From Botrytis cinerea B05.10 (taxonomy: Eukaryota > Ascomycota > Leotiomycetes > Helotiales > Sclerotiniaceae), in NCBI RefSeq assembly GCF_000143535.2, contig NC_037324.1, positions 620,001 to 684,000 on the forward strand: a stretch of DNA of 64,000 nt, written 5' to 3'. The translations under genes were made by a program, and so were the position numbers. The stretch's first letter is position 1. Each line of letters begins with the position of its first letter. A model generated the notes under the pieces. The model did no database searches and had not been told where the DNA came from. It was given only the letters and a program-made list of their open reading frames with translations. Shown piece by piece: positions 1-11,393 of the stretch.

Positions 1-1591
1 CATACACCTCAAAAGAAAAGGGTGGAAGCCCAAGAAGGTATAGCCACAAGAGAACCAGAACGAAGTAAGGAACACGCAACTCTACTCTTTGCAATAATGG
101 AAACATTGTGAAAGCACCAAGAACATTGGCAAATGCTATCCATGATCGGGTTCCTTTGCTAAGTCCTCCTCGACCAGCCAACATCACAGTCATCGGCATT
201 AGAGGCAGCAAAACGCTTTTCTCGTGTACCTGGAAACTGAATAGGAAGAATCCCCACGCTGATGTTGCTAAGGCCAATGGCAATAGGTCTTTTCGTGGTT
301 TGAAGAAGATAATCAAGCATGGAGGAGTGATGGATGCTAGAGTGATGAGTAGTGAAGCTTTTTGAAGAAGACCCTGGTCAAAGTTTCGGAGCTTGATAGC
401 GACATTCAATGCACACCAGAAGTTGGCCACTTTATCTTCAAAAAGGCCCCGCGCGAAGGGGAACACTCGGTATATGACCTGTGCACTTTGCTGTATGATA
501 GGATAATACCAAGCGCGGTAATCAAACATGTACGAAAGATGGCTAAGAATGGGTAATGGCGCTGCATAACCATCAAGCTCTGGTCGGGCACTGATACCCT
601 GACTTTTATCGTAGATAGCACCCAGGAACAGGGGCAAGAATAGGACCGCGAATGATACCAAAGTAACAATCGCGATGCCTAAGAACCTAGGAATATTGAT
701 AGGAAATATGCACACTCCCAGTAGGTATGCAAACATTGCAGGAGCATAATATAAAGCCATCTGCTTGAATCCCAATGCCATGACAAAAAACACACAGCTC
801 CACATGTATCTTCCAGCTAGTACACTAGACATGCTAGCCAGAACCAATCCAAGCATAACTGTATTGTATTGAAAATGTGCATGGTCGATGAGGATTGACC
901 CAGGTTGCATAAGTATTGCTGTCAGAGCAATTGATGCTGTCCATATATTTACAGCTTGGAGCTTGCTTAACCGCCGAACGAAGATGACCGCTGCGGGTAC
1001 GAACACTAGATATTCGGAAATAATAACTGTAGCTCTCATGAAAACCTTCATTGTTGGATCATCGAGTCCTCGCGATGTGTGTAAGGCGAACCACGAGGGG
1101 TTTATAAGTCCTCCAATCTTTCCAAGAACCCAACTATGATATGCGGTTAAGGGCGGATAGTCCAATCCCCACCATTCGAGATCATGGAAGTACCATTGTG
1201 AGATCGGAAGTTGTGTTGTAATCTCCATCCAGTGTCTCTGAGCTTCGTAATCGCCATGCATCGGTGGGCTTTGAAATCCTGCCATGAAGAGTCAGTAACA
1301 GAGCTCAGGGTAGTTGGCAGATTTTACAAACGTACCAGAGTATCCCCAAAGTCCAGCAGCCCACCTAAACAAGCCCACGGCCATCAGTATTAGAGGAAGA
1401 ACCACCCATTGCGATGTCGAACTACGCGCAGACCAAAGTAGAGAGGCCAATGGATATGTAGGTTGATTTCCACTCATACGCCTAGCTGTTGGCGTGGTAG
1501 GAGTGACTATTGAATCACTCTCAGACATAGCTTTTTTTGATCGTTGACCTCGCGATCGAGTTTTGTGCGGCGAGGGAGAAGGTCCAGCCAT
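1..1591 (-). CDS. ALG6: ALG6 dolichyl-P-Glc:Man9GlcNAc2-PP-dolichol alpha-1,3-glucosyltransferase (C-terminus cut by window edge)
   Basis: ER multipass membrane enzyme that adds the first glucose to the lipid-linked oligosaccharide for N-glycosylation, using dolichyl-phosphate glucose. There are two exons, 1336-1591 and 1-1278 (open at the left edge), with a 57-bp intron (GTACGT donor, CAG acceptor). The start at 1591 is chosen because the conserved part begins just downstream; no other ATG fits better. The ALG6/ALG8 family motif is clear across the splice: GDYEAQRHWMEIT, then QLPISQWYFHDLEWWGLDYPPLTAYHS. The WWGLDYPPLTAYHS form and the acidic GDYEAQ loop separate ALG6 from ALG8. Many hydrophobic helices follow, then FPFARGLFEDKVANFWC, also typical. 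The first ~50 residues are Ser/Pro-rich and basic (cytosolic). About 511 residues are visible; the usual length is 500-600, so little is missing. Confidence 0.95.
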
Positions 1592-2855
1592 TGTCACCGA
1601 ATGATTGAAGCCGAATAACGTGCTATTATCATTGCTCGAAACAAAATACAAGATTGGGACTGGAATACGTTGGGTCGGTCATGTATTAACTTAAATTTGT
1701 GGGGGTGGTGTGCGATGAACACCACGACATTTATTTTATCCTTGCGCTTAGCCATGATGACACGCTTCAACTTTTGCATCTGTGTACCAACAACATCTAC
1801 GCCAACTCCCAATTGAATGTTTTGTTTACGCGCGTCATATTCTCACATTTTTTGATGTTACGCTTTCAGAAAATCCATCGTAGAAATTACCTAAGCAACT
1901 CTGGCTAATCGCCTAAGAAAATTCTACACCATCCAATATACGTAGTTGTATAGGAGGCCTTCAAGTCGAAGCGATCCAACTCCGTGCACACATATCCTAG
2001 AAAACTTTCACATCCAAATTTCTCGAGTACGACAATGTTGCGATGGTGAAGCCGTTCATGACTTTCGAGTGAAAGGGACAGCTTAAGAGAATGCAGCCGC
2101 CGTCACTAATAATCGCCATTCATTCCATGGCTCTTGATTCAGATACGACAGATACAACAGGAATCTTCTCACAAGCTTTCCATCTCCAAAGTCTAGCATT
2201 GAGTTATGGTTACCGCCCAGCTCCTAAGAGTATACATAGCTGCATACGCAATCGAAGCGATGCGATAAGCGTTATCTGGTAAGATTGCGATTCCTTTGAT
2301 TTATAGTATGTGGATCCTGCATAGTATCAGGATAGCGCAGCTGTTTGGAGAACCGCCTTCAAATGAGTGATCCAAGTCGGCGCTTGGAGCCTGGCATTGG
2401 CAAACGATGTTCACCAAGTAGTTATTGATGGCACTGCTATGGCACTTTACGTTCTGCTAGCGGGGACGTCGGACTGTCTGATGATATTTATTGGCAAAAC
2501 AGTAATACATGTACAAGAAAAGATACAACATATCATATACACCATTCGAGCGCTGAAGCTCCCAAAATCATACACGACCGGTATGCCATGGAAGACCAAA
2601 CCGGCAATTTCCTGCGTTTAGACCCCGCCTTAAAAATGGCGGCGCCAATATCTCGAGTTCAATTCCTATAAAAATTCCAAAAAGCCCTTGTAGCAGCCTG
2701 TACTCCCATCCTGAAGTCTTATAACATCTATCTTTCCTAAAACGCGATAGTTTGCGTGCGGTTTCGACAACGATTGAGCATTTCAAGCTTCAAATTATAC
2801 TCGTGTTTTTCCTTTCTCTTTTTCAAGAATGCACAATGTCATTCAGTAATTCGCG
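1592..2855. other. Intergenic region upstream of ALG6
   Basis: Contains the ALG6 promoter side and only short, unconvincing open frames on both strands. I see no conserved motif, repeat or RNA gene. Confidence 0.5.
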
Positions 2856-3206
2856 TCATCTAACATGCAGCCCAAGAATATGATGGTTCTTTGTCCTCTG
2901 TATTGCCAGATGTCCTGGAGACTTTTGCGATTCTGAGATTATTTAGTCAGCGGCCACTCTTCAACATTTCTGGTCAGCCTTACCATTAAAGTGCCTTTCT
3001 TTCTCTACTTCTGTCTGTATAAACTTGGCGCTCTTGGGTTCAACAGTGAGAAGTAATGGTTCCTTGGCTACATGCTTTGTGTATACTTGACGGCAGCATG
3101 CTCCGACGAAAGCTAACATCAAGACCAGTAAACCCATGCCAAGGTTTACGAGTACCGTTGGCTCAAGATTGGCCTTCAGTGCTATTAACATTGTGGCTAG
3201 GCACAT
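2856..3206 (-). CDS. Possible small single-pass membrane protein, hypothetical
   Basis: A short reading frame begins at 3206 with a hydrophobic stretch at residues ~15-37 (VLVNLGMGLLVLMLAFVGACC) followed by a Lys/Glu-rich tail. A good donor (GTAAGG, at 2983) lies in frame after residue 74. A branch-like CTGAC and CAG acceptor give a second exon 2856-2932, for about 99 residues. I do not recognise a family. Base composition does not stand out from the surroundings, and an unspliced version of 81 residues is also possible. It could be a chance frame. Confidence 0.3.
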
Positions 3207-4517
3207 ATCGACGGTTGGCAGTTGAATGACGTGGTAGATAGGTATAATTCAGAGAGTACAAATGTCTTTTATGGTAAAACAATGATGTGTGATGCAAGAA
3301 TATGATGGGCAAAGGAGTCTTAAGAGTACGGTTGAATGTAGGAATTTAAACATTGGGACTGTTGGTTAGTCGATCGAGACTTCCCCATTGTTCACGACAT
3401 ATATCTTAGAAGCGCTTCCCAAAAGTCTCTAGGATACTGCCGCCGATATCCTGAATCCTTCCCAAATCCTAAAGCTTGGGCCAATTCAAAAGTGCGGGTG
3501 CTCTTCGCAGCAAGGTACACGATACTCGATATCTCTATGAACAAACGCTTCAGATATCGTCGATTAACGTTTCAGGTTTCAGATAAGAAATTGTGTGAAG
3601 TGGATGTCTGATAAGCAACCAAGGACGGTAGATCCCAATTTAACATCGAAGTCACGTGCTGACCATACCATCTCGTATGGCCATCATGCAAATTTAACCA
3701 CAAATCTGAGCAGACAAACTTCGAATGATTTTGAATCTAGGCTGAAGGTACCACAGCATACCTTCATAACATGTAGCGGGTGCAGCTGACTTATCGCATG
3801 TCTTTATGTTGCTTCTACATGTTTGCCTTCCAACAGAGCCATGTCCTCTACACCTCAGCGTGAAATAGCTACACCAAAATTATTGATGTCATTGAGCATT
3901 ACATTTAATTTGGGATACCCTATACCATCTTACACACCTATTTGGTTCGAGGGCTATTTGAACGACAACCTACATAATCTTAAATGTCACTGCTAGCGAA
4001 ACGACATGCTTTTATTTCACGACCCAAACAACTTTACGGTTGTAAGATTACATTCTAATAAGTTAAAGCTAATTTATTAGATTCAATTGAGATCGATGTC
4101 TTGCAACAAAATTTAGCAATCCTTTGAAAGGAAATGCTCGAGTCCCTCCAGCCTTGATCATAGCTACATGAAGTCATGAGTAACTACATTTCATGTTCAA
4201 TTGAAAAGAACGTACATTCCGATTTTCGTTTCCGAGTTTCTGGGAAGAAACCATTACCAGAGCTTCTTCTCTCTACTATCCTTTGATAATTCCAAACACC
4301 ATGACAGTTTCTCTCTCATTTTATGATCACAATCATCAAAGTCACATTATTACATTTGCACAGCACGGGTAAAATTGTGTTTAAAGTTCAAAAAATTATA
4401 TTGTTTTTGGGTTGAGTTTTTGGGTCGATCCGATCTAATGAAATTTCAAATCAGCAAAGTGGGGTCGTGGGAATGGGCTATGAAAATGAACGATGAACGA
4501 TTTCTCCTCTCTCTTCT
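3207..4517. other. Intergenic region, nothing recognised
   Basis: AT-rich sequence with only short frames on both strands. It separates the doubtful small gene from the C-x-H/C-x-x-C gene cluster. Confidence 0.5.
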
Positions 4518-5177
4518 TCAGAGCTTCTTCTTGATTGATCCCCAGAGCGACTTACCCAATGTCTTCGCCTTCTCTCTTTTGCTTGCTCTTCTTGTTAGGG
4601 TAGGGGGATGATCGGATGTGGCGAGAGCTTCTCTTGGTCTTGTTTGTCTGGTCAAAGTTTGCATGTCCATGTGGTCAGCCATCTCTGAGTCGGTTCTATC
4701 TAATGGAACGAATGGCCTTTTGATATCTGAACTAAGTCGTTGAGCTGATTGGCTTCGCTCTGGAGACTGGTCGTCTGAGGAGCTGTCTTGGATGCCGTGT
4801 TCGATGCAACGGGGGCAACGATGTTTTGACTGGAGCAACAAGAACCCGAGTTTGTCGACTCCGAGAACGAGGCAGTCTTTTCCATCGCCAATGACTTTGT
4901 GATGGCCGCAACGGTACTCTGTTAGGACACCGCGTCTGTCTTCAAGGTCGTCGGGTGCAGTGAGCAAAGGACTTGCCGGACGAGAGAGAATGACTGGATT
5001 CTTAGGGGGTACCTTGTTTCGGCAATCGGGACACTCCTTGTTGTGTTTGATCCAGGTCGTTTCGGGTCCGGTAATGCATCTCCATTCTTTGGCGTTCTCA
5101 GCTTCGGTCAAAGTGAGGTTGGCGAAGTACTGGTGTTCACAAGAGAAACTTGTCACGGCGCCGACTAGCCAAAGCAT
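4518..5177 (-). CDS. Putative zinc-binding protein with two C-x-H/C-x-x-C modules (cluster member A)
   Basis: Single exon, 219 residues. No known family is recognised. Two similar metal-site-like modules follow each other: Cys13-x-His15 ... Cys49-x-x-Cys52, then Cys90-x-His92 ... Cys121-x-x-Cys124; Cys34 may also take part. Each module starts in a YRCGH/FSCEH-like strand and ends in a CPDC/CPRC knuckle, which suggests paired treble-clef or RING-like zinc sites. After residue ~130 the chain is Ser/Arg/Lys-rich and probably disordered, ending in a basic segment. It is first of five same-strand genes sharing this arrangement. A TATA-like TATATAAG lies 160 bp upstream of the start. The function is unknown; zinc binding is inferred only from spacing. 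Confidence 0.7.
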   Translation of the reverse strand: MLWLVGAVTSFSCEHQYFANLTLTEAENAKEWRCITGPETTWIKHNKECPDCRNKVPPKNPVILSRPASPLLTAPDDLEDRRGVLTEYRCGHHKVIGDGKDCLVLGVDKLGFLLLQSKHRCPRCIEHGIQDSSSDDQSPERSQSAQRLSSDIKRPFVPLDRTDSEMADHMDMQTLTRQTRPREALATSDHPPTLTRRASKREKAKTLGKSLWGSIKKKL

Positions 5178-5852
5178 GACCGAGTTTGGTTTTGGGTTCG
5201 GTGTTGTTGTTGGTCTTGAGAATGAAGATTGTTTTACGATAAAAAAGTCTTGGTAGAGAAGATTGGTGCTGGTTATCTAAGCTCTAGAACTGATGAGACG
5301 AAGAATAAACAATTTGCCTTGAGAGAATTATGGGTACTTATATAAGTTATCGAAAGCAGTTGTTTTTCCCTTGTTCAGACAATTTTTTTGTGGTTTACAT
5401 TGTTTGTCTACAGTCTCGCGCCGAATATATTGAACATAACAGTGCAATTTTGTATTGAACAATCGCACGAATTCTTAAAGGTACATTTTTGGACCAAAAA
5501 GAGGCCCAGGGTTCTCTAGTATTTTATCCTACAGTGTTGTCGGTACTTCATAGCATCATAATATACACATAAAGAAATGGAAATTTGGTCAGCTCATTAA
5601 TATTGCTTTTAACTTCACTATTCTATCAATGTTTTGTTTGATCATAATCGGGTCGTAGTACGTAGGGCCATCGTCAACGAAAGAGCTATATTAGTCACAT
5701 TTGCACGTAAACTCTGGTATAATTTCGAGTAAGTTTATTTTATTATTATTCTGAAATTTTACAATCCTTTGACATGGAATGGATTTGCTAAATGTTCAAC
5801 CAGCTCGCCGCTTCTCTTTATAGCTTCACTTTGGTCCACTGCTTTTCCGAAA
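5178..5852. other. Intergenic region with promoter of member A
   Basis: AT-rich spacer. It holds the palindromic CTTATATAAG at 5337-5346, a likely TATA box for the gene ending at 4518. Nothing else is seen. Confidence 0.5.
5337..5344 (-). promoter_or_regulatory. Putative TATA box of cluster member A
   Basis: TATATAAG on the minus strand, 160 bp upstream of the start codon at 5177. It is assigned by sequence and distance only. Confidence 0.4.
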
Positions 5853-6272
5853 TCATCTCGATGACTTCATAGCTCGGTAGGCATCATCTGTAGAGAAGGC
5901 GATCGGAATTAGTGGCTGGCGGCAAAGTTTCCTGTATCCATCATTCGGGTGCTTCCGCGTGAAGTCATGTGCGCCATACTTGGGAAGTTCAGCAAACTCG
6001 TTGGCATACGGGCTCGCATCATATTCATCAAGCTTTTTCGGTTCCCGCGAACGGATGATTATGACCGGGTGAGATCTGAGTGGATTTGGATGTGGCTTTT
6101 CCCGACATGTTTTACACAAAAGCGCGGAATCTGCAATCACAGGTCTGGATTGATTCTTGCAGCTGATTCGTCGGATGATTCCCATCACTCCCGGCTCTTG
6201 TTGAGCGCCGATTCGAGTGGCCGATCGTTCTTCGTGTCCGCATGCGTACGTGGTGAGGAGTGTCGCGGTCAT
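5853..6272 (-). CDS. Small C-x-H/C-x-x-C protein (cluster member B)
   Basis: 139 residues, single exon. The start at 6272 is preferred over the upstream in-frame start at 6362. The extra 30 residues are a poly-Lys/Asn low-complexity stretch, and the cluster signature then falls at the usual place near the N-terminus. The signature is Tyr9-x-Cys11-Gly-His13-Glu and Leu-Leu-Cys53-x-x-Cys56, with Cys38 between. The rest is basic and Pro-rich with no membrane segment. A TATAAG element lies about 120 bp upstream. No named family is recognised; similarity to neighbours is limited to the metal-site-like residues and their surroundings. Function unknown. Confidence 0.6.
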   Translation of the reverse strand: MTATLLTTYACGHEERSATRIGAQQEPGVMGIIRRISCKNQSRPVIADSALLCKTCREKPHPNPLRSHPVIIIRSREPKKLDEYDASPYANEFAELPKYGAHDFTRKHPNDGYRKLCRQPLIPIAFSTDDAYRAMKSSR

Positions 6273-7091
6273 GATTGTGAGATTTTTGTTCTTCTTTTTT
6301 TTTTTCGAGGAATTTTGGATTTGATCGTGTGCGCGTGAGTTGAGATGGAAAGAAAAATTCATGAACTTCGGGGATCTAGTTCAGCCACTGACTTATAAAA
6401 GCGCAGAGACTTGTTCAGGTGTTGTTTTGGAAGCGTCCATGTCGGGGCTAATTTAAGCCCCTAGTACACAATGAAAGTTTCAGGAATCGTTTACTAAATT
6501 GTCTCAATTGCCCCTGGGGGGTTGTTCCGTTGAAACAAAGTTTCTACACCCATGTAGTGGTTCATTATGTAGGGTCACGTGATTGTTCTCGAATTATCCA
6601 GGGGACTCAAGCGACATCTGCAATCAACGAGTTTCATAAGTCCTCAATGACAAGCGAGAACGAAAACGCTTTTTCTTCGATAAATTCTATAAAGACAAAC
6701 CTATGACGTATGTTTTCTGTTGAAAGTCGAAAGAAGCTATGTAATTCTAGTCCAGAGATTGCCTAAATCTATTTTTTCCAATTCAGAATTATAGGCTATG
6801 ATTTTTGAGTGTTGCACGAGTTTTTAATCACTTTCATTAAGTTTGAAGTGTTGGAATAGCACATGAGTAGCATAGTTTCACATAGCAATGGTCTAGTTTA
6901 TTGTATGAAATTTATCGTATTTAAAAGTAACGCCTTAACGCCTCTGTTTATCTGGATGTCAATTTGGGGGGTTTTTTTTTTTGTGTTTTCTCCCTTCTCG
7001 GGTTTCTAACGTTCTCTTCTTCCCTAATTTGAGGTTTGTCCGGCTCGCTATAGCTGCTCAAAGTATGAGGTCAGCTATTTGCGATGACTGC
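6273..7091. other. Intergenic region between members B and C
   Basis: Holds the TATAAG element for member B (6392-6397, minus strand) and otherwise AT-rich sequence with no convincing frame. Confidence 0.5.
6392..6397 (-). promoter_or_regulatory. Putative TATA box of cluster member B
   Basis: TATAAG on the minus strand about 120 bp before the chosen start at 6272. Its position supports that start. Confidence 0.35.
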
Positions 7092-7583
7092 CTATTGTTG
7101 ATGGTCCTTCGCGAGGAGCCACTCCGTGTCTTGGCTCTCTTCGTCGTCGTCGAAGAATCTGATGTTTGGATTGCGAGTGGCTTGCTGCGGGACGGGATTG
7201 CGCTCGATTGACTGTTGAGGAACCGGCTTGCGCTTGATCTGGTGCTGAGATGCTGAAGTCTTGGCTCTCTGGGCTGCCGCCTCGGCTTCTTCCTCTTCTC
7301 GCTCTGCTGTCTCCTGAGCTGCTGCGATCGCTGCCGCGACGCGCTCCTGCTGAAGGTCTGCGAAAGTTTTGTTGGAGTATTGAGTCTGGGTTGCTCCCGC
7401 GAGGAAGTCCTGGACTGAATACTCAGCGCAAACTTTGCAGAGCCCTTCGCGTGGAATGTCTTTGGGAACCTTGGCCTTATTGCTGAGCGCTCGTCGGATG
7501 CTGAGGGCTCTCTTGAGTTTCTTGAGCTTGGAGGGGAATTCGGGGAAGCGGTGACCGCATTCGAAGACGAGATGATTAACCAT
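7092..7583 (-). CDS. C-x-H/C-x-x-C protein with Ala/Glu-rich coiled segment (cluster member C)
   Basis: 163 residues, single exon. The start at 7583 places Phe-Glu-Cys9-Gly-His11 at the N-terminus; an upstream in-frame ATG at 7733 would add 50 unlike residues and overlap the TATA box at 7683. Next come a basic LKKLKRALSIRRALS segment resembling the SRLKRA segment of members D and E, and GLCKVC (Cys49, Cys52). Residues ~80-110 are Ala/Glu-rich and likely helical. The tail carries two near repeats of a KPVPQQS/RNPVPQQ type and an acidic end. A long frame in another phase over the same bases (7058-7720) is taken as a shadow. Function unknown. Confidence 0.6.
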   Translation of the reverse strand: MVNHLVFECGHRFPEFPSKLKKLKRALSIRRALSNKAKVPKDIPREGLCKVCAEYSVQDFLAGATQTQYSNKTFADLQQERVAAAIAAAQETAEREEEEAEAAAQRAKTSASQHQIKRKPVPQQSIERNPVPQQATRNPNIRFFDDDEESQDTEWLLAKDHQQ

Positions 7584-8834
7584 GTTCTTTGTGGGGTGGT
7601 TTGGGTTTGTGTTGTGTTGTTCTTTGATGAGAAGCTTTGGGAATGAGGAAAGGAAAATATGAGAAAGCTGGATTTCTGAAACTTTATATAGTATTTGAAT
7701 AGAGTTGTTCTGGTAAGCACTGGTATTGTTCACTTGAATGTGTGATAATGGAGCTCAGTGTGAACAACTAGTCAAGTGAAGGTACATTTGCTCAAGCTCA
7801 TCAGCTTTCTGAGCGTTATCGTGCTCAACATGCTGTGTTTAGCCTGACATGAGCATATCAGACCTATTCAATCATTGTAGAGTATCTGTTTACATACTGT
7901 TCGGCTTCTGTGCATGAAGTTATGGCTTTAAATCACGTCGTACCGCGTGGAACTTGGGGTCGTTTCCCTTACACATTGCCATGAACAATCTCGTAGCTAG
8001 TTGAAGCTTGAAATCCGGGTACATAGTAGATGTAGTTATCTGGAAACTATTAACCACTTTTTCGTTGTGCTTAATGCGAAATCTATTGTCCAGTTAAATT
8101 AATATTTTCCACATCTGCACGTTGGTCGATTCAGGGGGCGGGTCACGTGTCAATTTTTCCTTTCTTTTGATAGGGATTCTGTCTTTGCAACTTTGGCTCC
8201 TCTTGATAAAATTTTATTATGTGCATTCAATTTTAAATAATGTGATCAAAATTTTCTATCTTTTGCTTGTCGATAGTCCGATAAATAACTCTAATCATCG
8301 TAATTCTATACGTCTAATTAACCACACAGATTCTGGGTCTACCACGATTTACTCGGTTATCGAATATCGAATATTTGACTACATCGAACACGGATGCTAG
8401 ACTTTCGACTTACTCAGTTGACATTCCATAAATCCAATCAATGTCAAATTTTACAGCAGTGACCTGGTGTCATTGATGGTCAATGTGACAGCACACGCAG
8501 TCACACATACAACGATATGCGATATTGGACAAAGTTTCGAAACTCCACCCAGCAATGGCTCAGCAAGATAAGCTTTTCATAAAATTCACAACACTATTCA
8601 TCAGGTGTTTTCAAATCACATTTCCATAAGGTACCGTAGGGTACCAGTCAAATTTAGTCTAATTCTTTCTTAATTTTTTTCCATTTGAACTATTTTATAT
8701 ATACCATAAAACAAAATCCTCTTAATCTCCTAAACAAAACTCCAAAAACAAATTATGAGTACGTTGGTCCTGAGTCCGTGGTTCGTTCGAAGGTAAGCCA
8801 GGTCCAGCCCCACTCCCTCTCCGTTACCGGTCAC
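7584..8834. other. Intergenic region between members C and D
   Basis: Contains TATATAAA at 7683-7690 (minus strand) for member C. The rest is AT-rich with short frames only; nothing else is recognised. Confidence 0.5.
7683..7690 (-). promoter_or_regulatory. Putative TATA box of cluster member C
   Basis: TATATAAA on the minus strand, 100 bp upstream of the start at 7583. This is the best TATA match in the cluster. Confidence 0.45.
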
Positions 8835-9716
8835 TCAAAACCACTTGGGAAACCTCATCCCGTCATCCGGTGGCCCGTCCTCACCACGAGTGGTAGAAGG
8901 AGTCAAAGTCAGAGGATCAGGAATCAAGACAACGGGTGTCCTTGGTCTGGCTCCGGATGACCCGAGTGCTTGTGGCTGGGTGATTCGGTCGTGATGCTTC
9001 TTGAGAGTCTCGGTGATTTGCTTTTTCATCCAGGCGTTCACCCGGGGATGCACACCTTCGTCTTTTGGAGGAACCTCCGGCGGTTCTGGGGACGATCTGC
9101 GTGGAGCATCGGTTGCCCTCCTTTGAAGCACCCGTTCTGGAAAGTTTCGCTGATGGGCACCTCGGCGTCTCATTGCGTTCCATCCCCGATTGAGAATGTC
9201 TGAGCTTGGTAAGTCGGATGGGCCGTTGGGAATCTTCCATAATTGTGCGTCAGCTTGTGACTGATACCCAGTTATGACGGGGAATTGAAGAACTGGCAAG
9301 TCGGGTGGACCGTCAGTCATGTTCGCCAAATGCGCGTTGGCTTGAGGTGGAGAAGTGGCTGCATGCGGAGGTTGATCGAAAGCTGGTACGTCGGGTGGAA
9401 CTTGGGGTTGAGAGTCGGTTGAGCCTGAAGGCGCGTGTACCGGATGTGTGTTGTCTTGGAAGGTCTGGCCGCGAGGAGGTAAGCTTGGTTTCGCTTGCGG
9501 TGCTGCTAGAGGGCGCTGGCGGTTCTTCGCCTTACAAACAGGGCAAAGATCCATGCTTGGTCGTCTGATGGTCTCGTTCAAGCTGAAGGCTCTCTTCAAG
9601 CGACTGACGATTGGGCTTCGGTATTGGTAGGGTGTGGCCTGGGCCCGCTGTACGTAAGCTTCGGTGTCTGGAAGCTCGTGTGTACAGCTGTACACAACCA
9701 TTCGTGTTGGCGGCAT
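8835..9716 (-). CDS. C-x-H/C-x-x-C protein with Pro-rich disordered tail (cluster member D)
   Basis: 293 residues, single exon, start at 9716. The N-terminal signature is Val-Tyr-Ser-Cys11-Thr-His13-Glu-Leu-Pro. A conserved linker follows, ending SRLKRAFSLNETIRRPS, then Leu-Cys58-Pro-x-Cys61. This 60-residue head closely matches member E: both have CxHELP, SRLKRA, ETIR and PSxxLCPxC, so D and E are the closest pair. The remaining 230 residues are rich in Pro, Gln, Arg and Ser and probably disordered, with weak internal repetition around DGPPDLP/NGPSDLP. No transmembrane segment or signal peptide. Function unknown; a zinc-binding head with an unstructured tail is the inference. Confidence 0.7.
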   Translation of the reverse strand: MPPTRMVVYSCTHELPDTEAYVQRAQATPYQYRSPIVSRLKRAFSLNETIRRPSMDLCPVCKAKNRQRPLAAPQAKPSLPPRGQTFQDNTHPVHAPSGSTDSQPQVPPDVPAFDQPPHAATSPPQANAHLANMTDGPPDLPVLQFPVITGYQSQADAQLWKIPNGPSDLPSSDILNRGWNAMRRRGAHQRNFPERVLQRRATDAPRRSSPEPPEVPPKDEGVHPRVNAWMKKQITETLKKHHDRITQPQALGSSGARPRTPVVLIPDPLTLTPSTTRGEDGPPDDGMRFPKWF

Positions 9717-11393
9717 GAAGGCGGTGGAAGCTCTGGCTTTTGAAGTGTTAGTTTTTGTTGCTACTTTGATTGATTGAATTTGAATATGGGAGTTTCAATC
9801 CGATTCTTGATGTAGTAAAGGATGGAAGTGGTATTCAAATCTGATCTATCTGGAGAAGAAAAGAGAATAACCAATCGAGGATATTATTCCTCATATAGTT
9901 TTCGCTTGGTATTGTTTCTTCATAGTTATGTAGCTACTACAAAGACTCTGAGCTTTTTTTGGTGACTCGAGATTTAAAGCCAATTAATCAGTGTTTTAGC
10001 AGTAAGTTCTTTCACTTTCACCCATTTCTAATGTTAAGGAGAGCAATTCACACTACATTTAATTGTTCTATCACTGTTCCCTCACTAATTCGGCACTGTT
10101 TAACAGTTGATATTGCAATTCAAATGCCAACAGTAAACGTGCAGTCAGTTTCAGCGGATCTTCTCTTTTCAAAACCATCCCATTCCATTTTCTACGAACT
10201 CGTTCCAGAGCTCACCATTATTTCATACCTATTCATGACTTGTTCTGATGTTATTTCATAATGGTCTTGATTCTGATAGCTTCTACTCTACAGAAAAATG
10301 ATTGATGCCGTTTTTACTTTCGTCATGTCACTGATTCCTGGGTACTAGTATTTCTCAGTCGTCTGGCTGAGGCAGATGTACACATTATGACACTTCTCAT
10401 ATATCTCAAAATATGGAGCAACTAACTCATACTGCGTTTCAATTGTGAAACAGTTTAATCAGAAAATGTATGCTACTAAAAGGAGGAGGCAACTAACGCA
10501 TTCGGCTACAAGACCTAGATTTACAGCTCCGTGTAAAACACCACACATCATCCAAATCCGCCAGATCCTCATGATATGCAAAACCCATGCCTCAACTACC
10601 CATATCCATCTCCAAATCATTCGAATTCGAAGATATCAACAATATAAAGTAATTCTTTGAAAATCACATGATCGTCCCACGTGATAAACCGAACCCACAA
10701 TCCTGCTTTGCCGAAAAAGAAGCTTTTCGAAAAGGAGAAGCGACAAAATTAGCTACGCACATCAGAATGCCAAGAAACGTTAAACGATAACCCTTTTTCA
10801 AAGCAGTGTTAGATGATAGAGTATAGTTCTTCCTAACGCTGTTTGTTTATTATTTTGGATAATTTTGAATGTAGATATTCTAGTGGTAGGTTGGGTAGTT
10901 GTAATGGTGAAACTATCGAGGACCTAATTGAGAGTATTGAAAAAGAAATCTTGGGTCGTTCGTCTTTGCTGAATCGTCTCTCTGGGATTATCTTTCTTAC
11001 TACGCTAATTTGTATTTCTTGCCTACCTATAGCATCTTTGAGTCAATACTTAATTAAGGAGCATGTATTCATGTCACTCATATCATATAACAGTCATTTT
11101 ATTCACCGTATTCTCCCGTTTTCATGTTTTCACAATAATCTCCAAAGTGCACAAGAGCAAGTTTTATTTTGTATAAGTTTTTGTATTTTCCTATTTTTTT
11201 TAAAAGTATTTTGATTATTTTTAAAGTTCCAACCGATGATACAAATAGTGCACCGACTCGTTGAAACTCGCAACGTAAAGATTGCCATCGTCGTACAAAA
11301 GATCACTATCTCCCTATAAAAAAGAAAGCCATTAGTCTTAAGCTCATAAAAGAATCATAACGCCAGAGATGAAAAAAGAAATCGGGGTATAAC
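9717..11393. other. Intergenic region between members D and E
   Basis: 1.7 kb of AT-rich sequence. A weak TATATGA lies at 9891-9897 upstream of member D. A 30-residue coding-like frame on the minus strand near 11226-11320, preceded by a TATAG acceptor, may be a last exon of member E. No other gene is supported. Confidence 0.45.

Noticed and set aside
7058..7720. 220-residue frame on the minus strand overlapping member C
   Set aside because: Different phase, Ser/Arg-rich without the C-x-H/C-x-x-C signature, which lies in the other frame.
10843..11214. 123-residue plus-strand frame
   Set aside because: AT-rich Phe/Ile/Ser frame without motif or promoter context.
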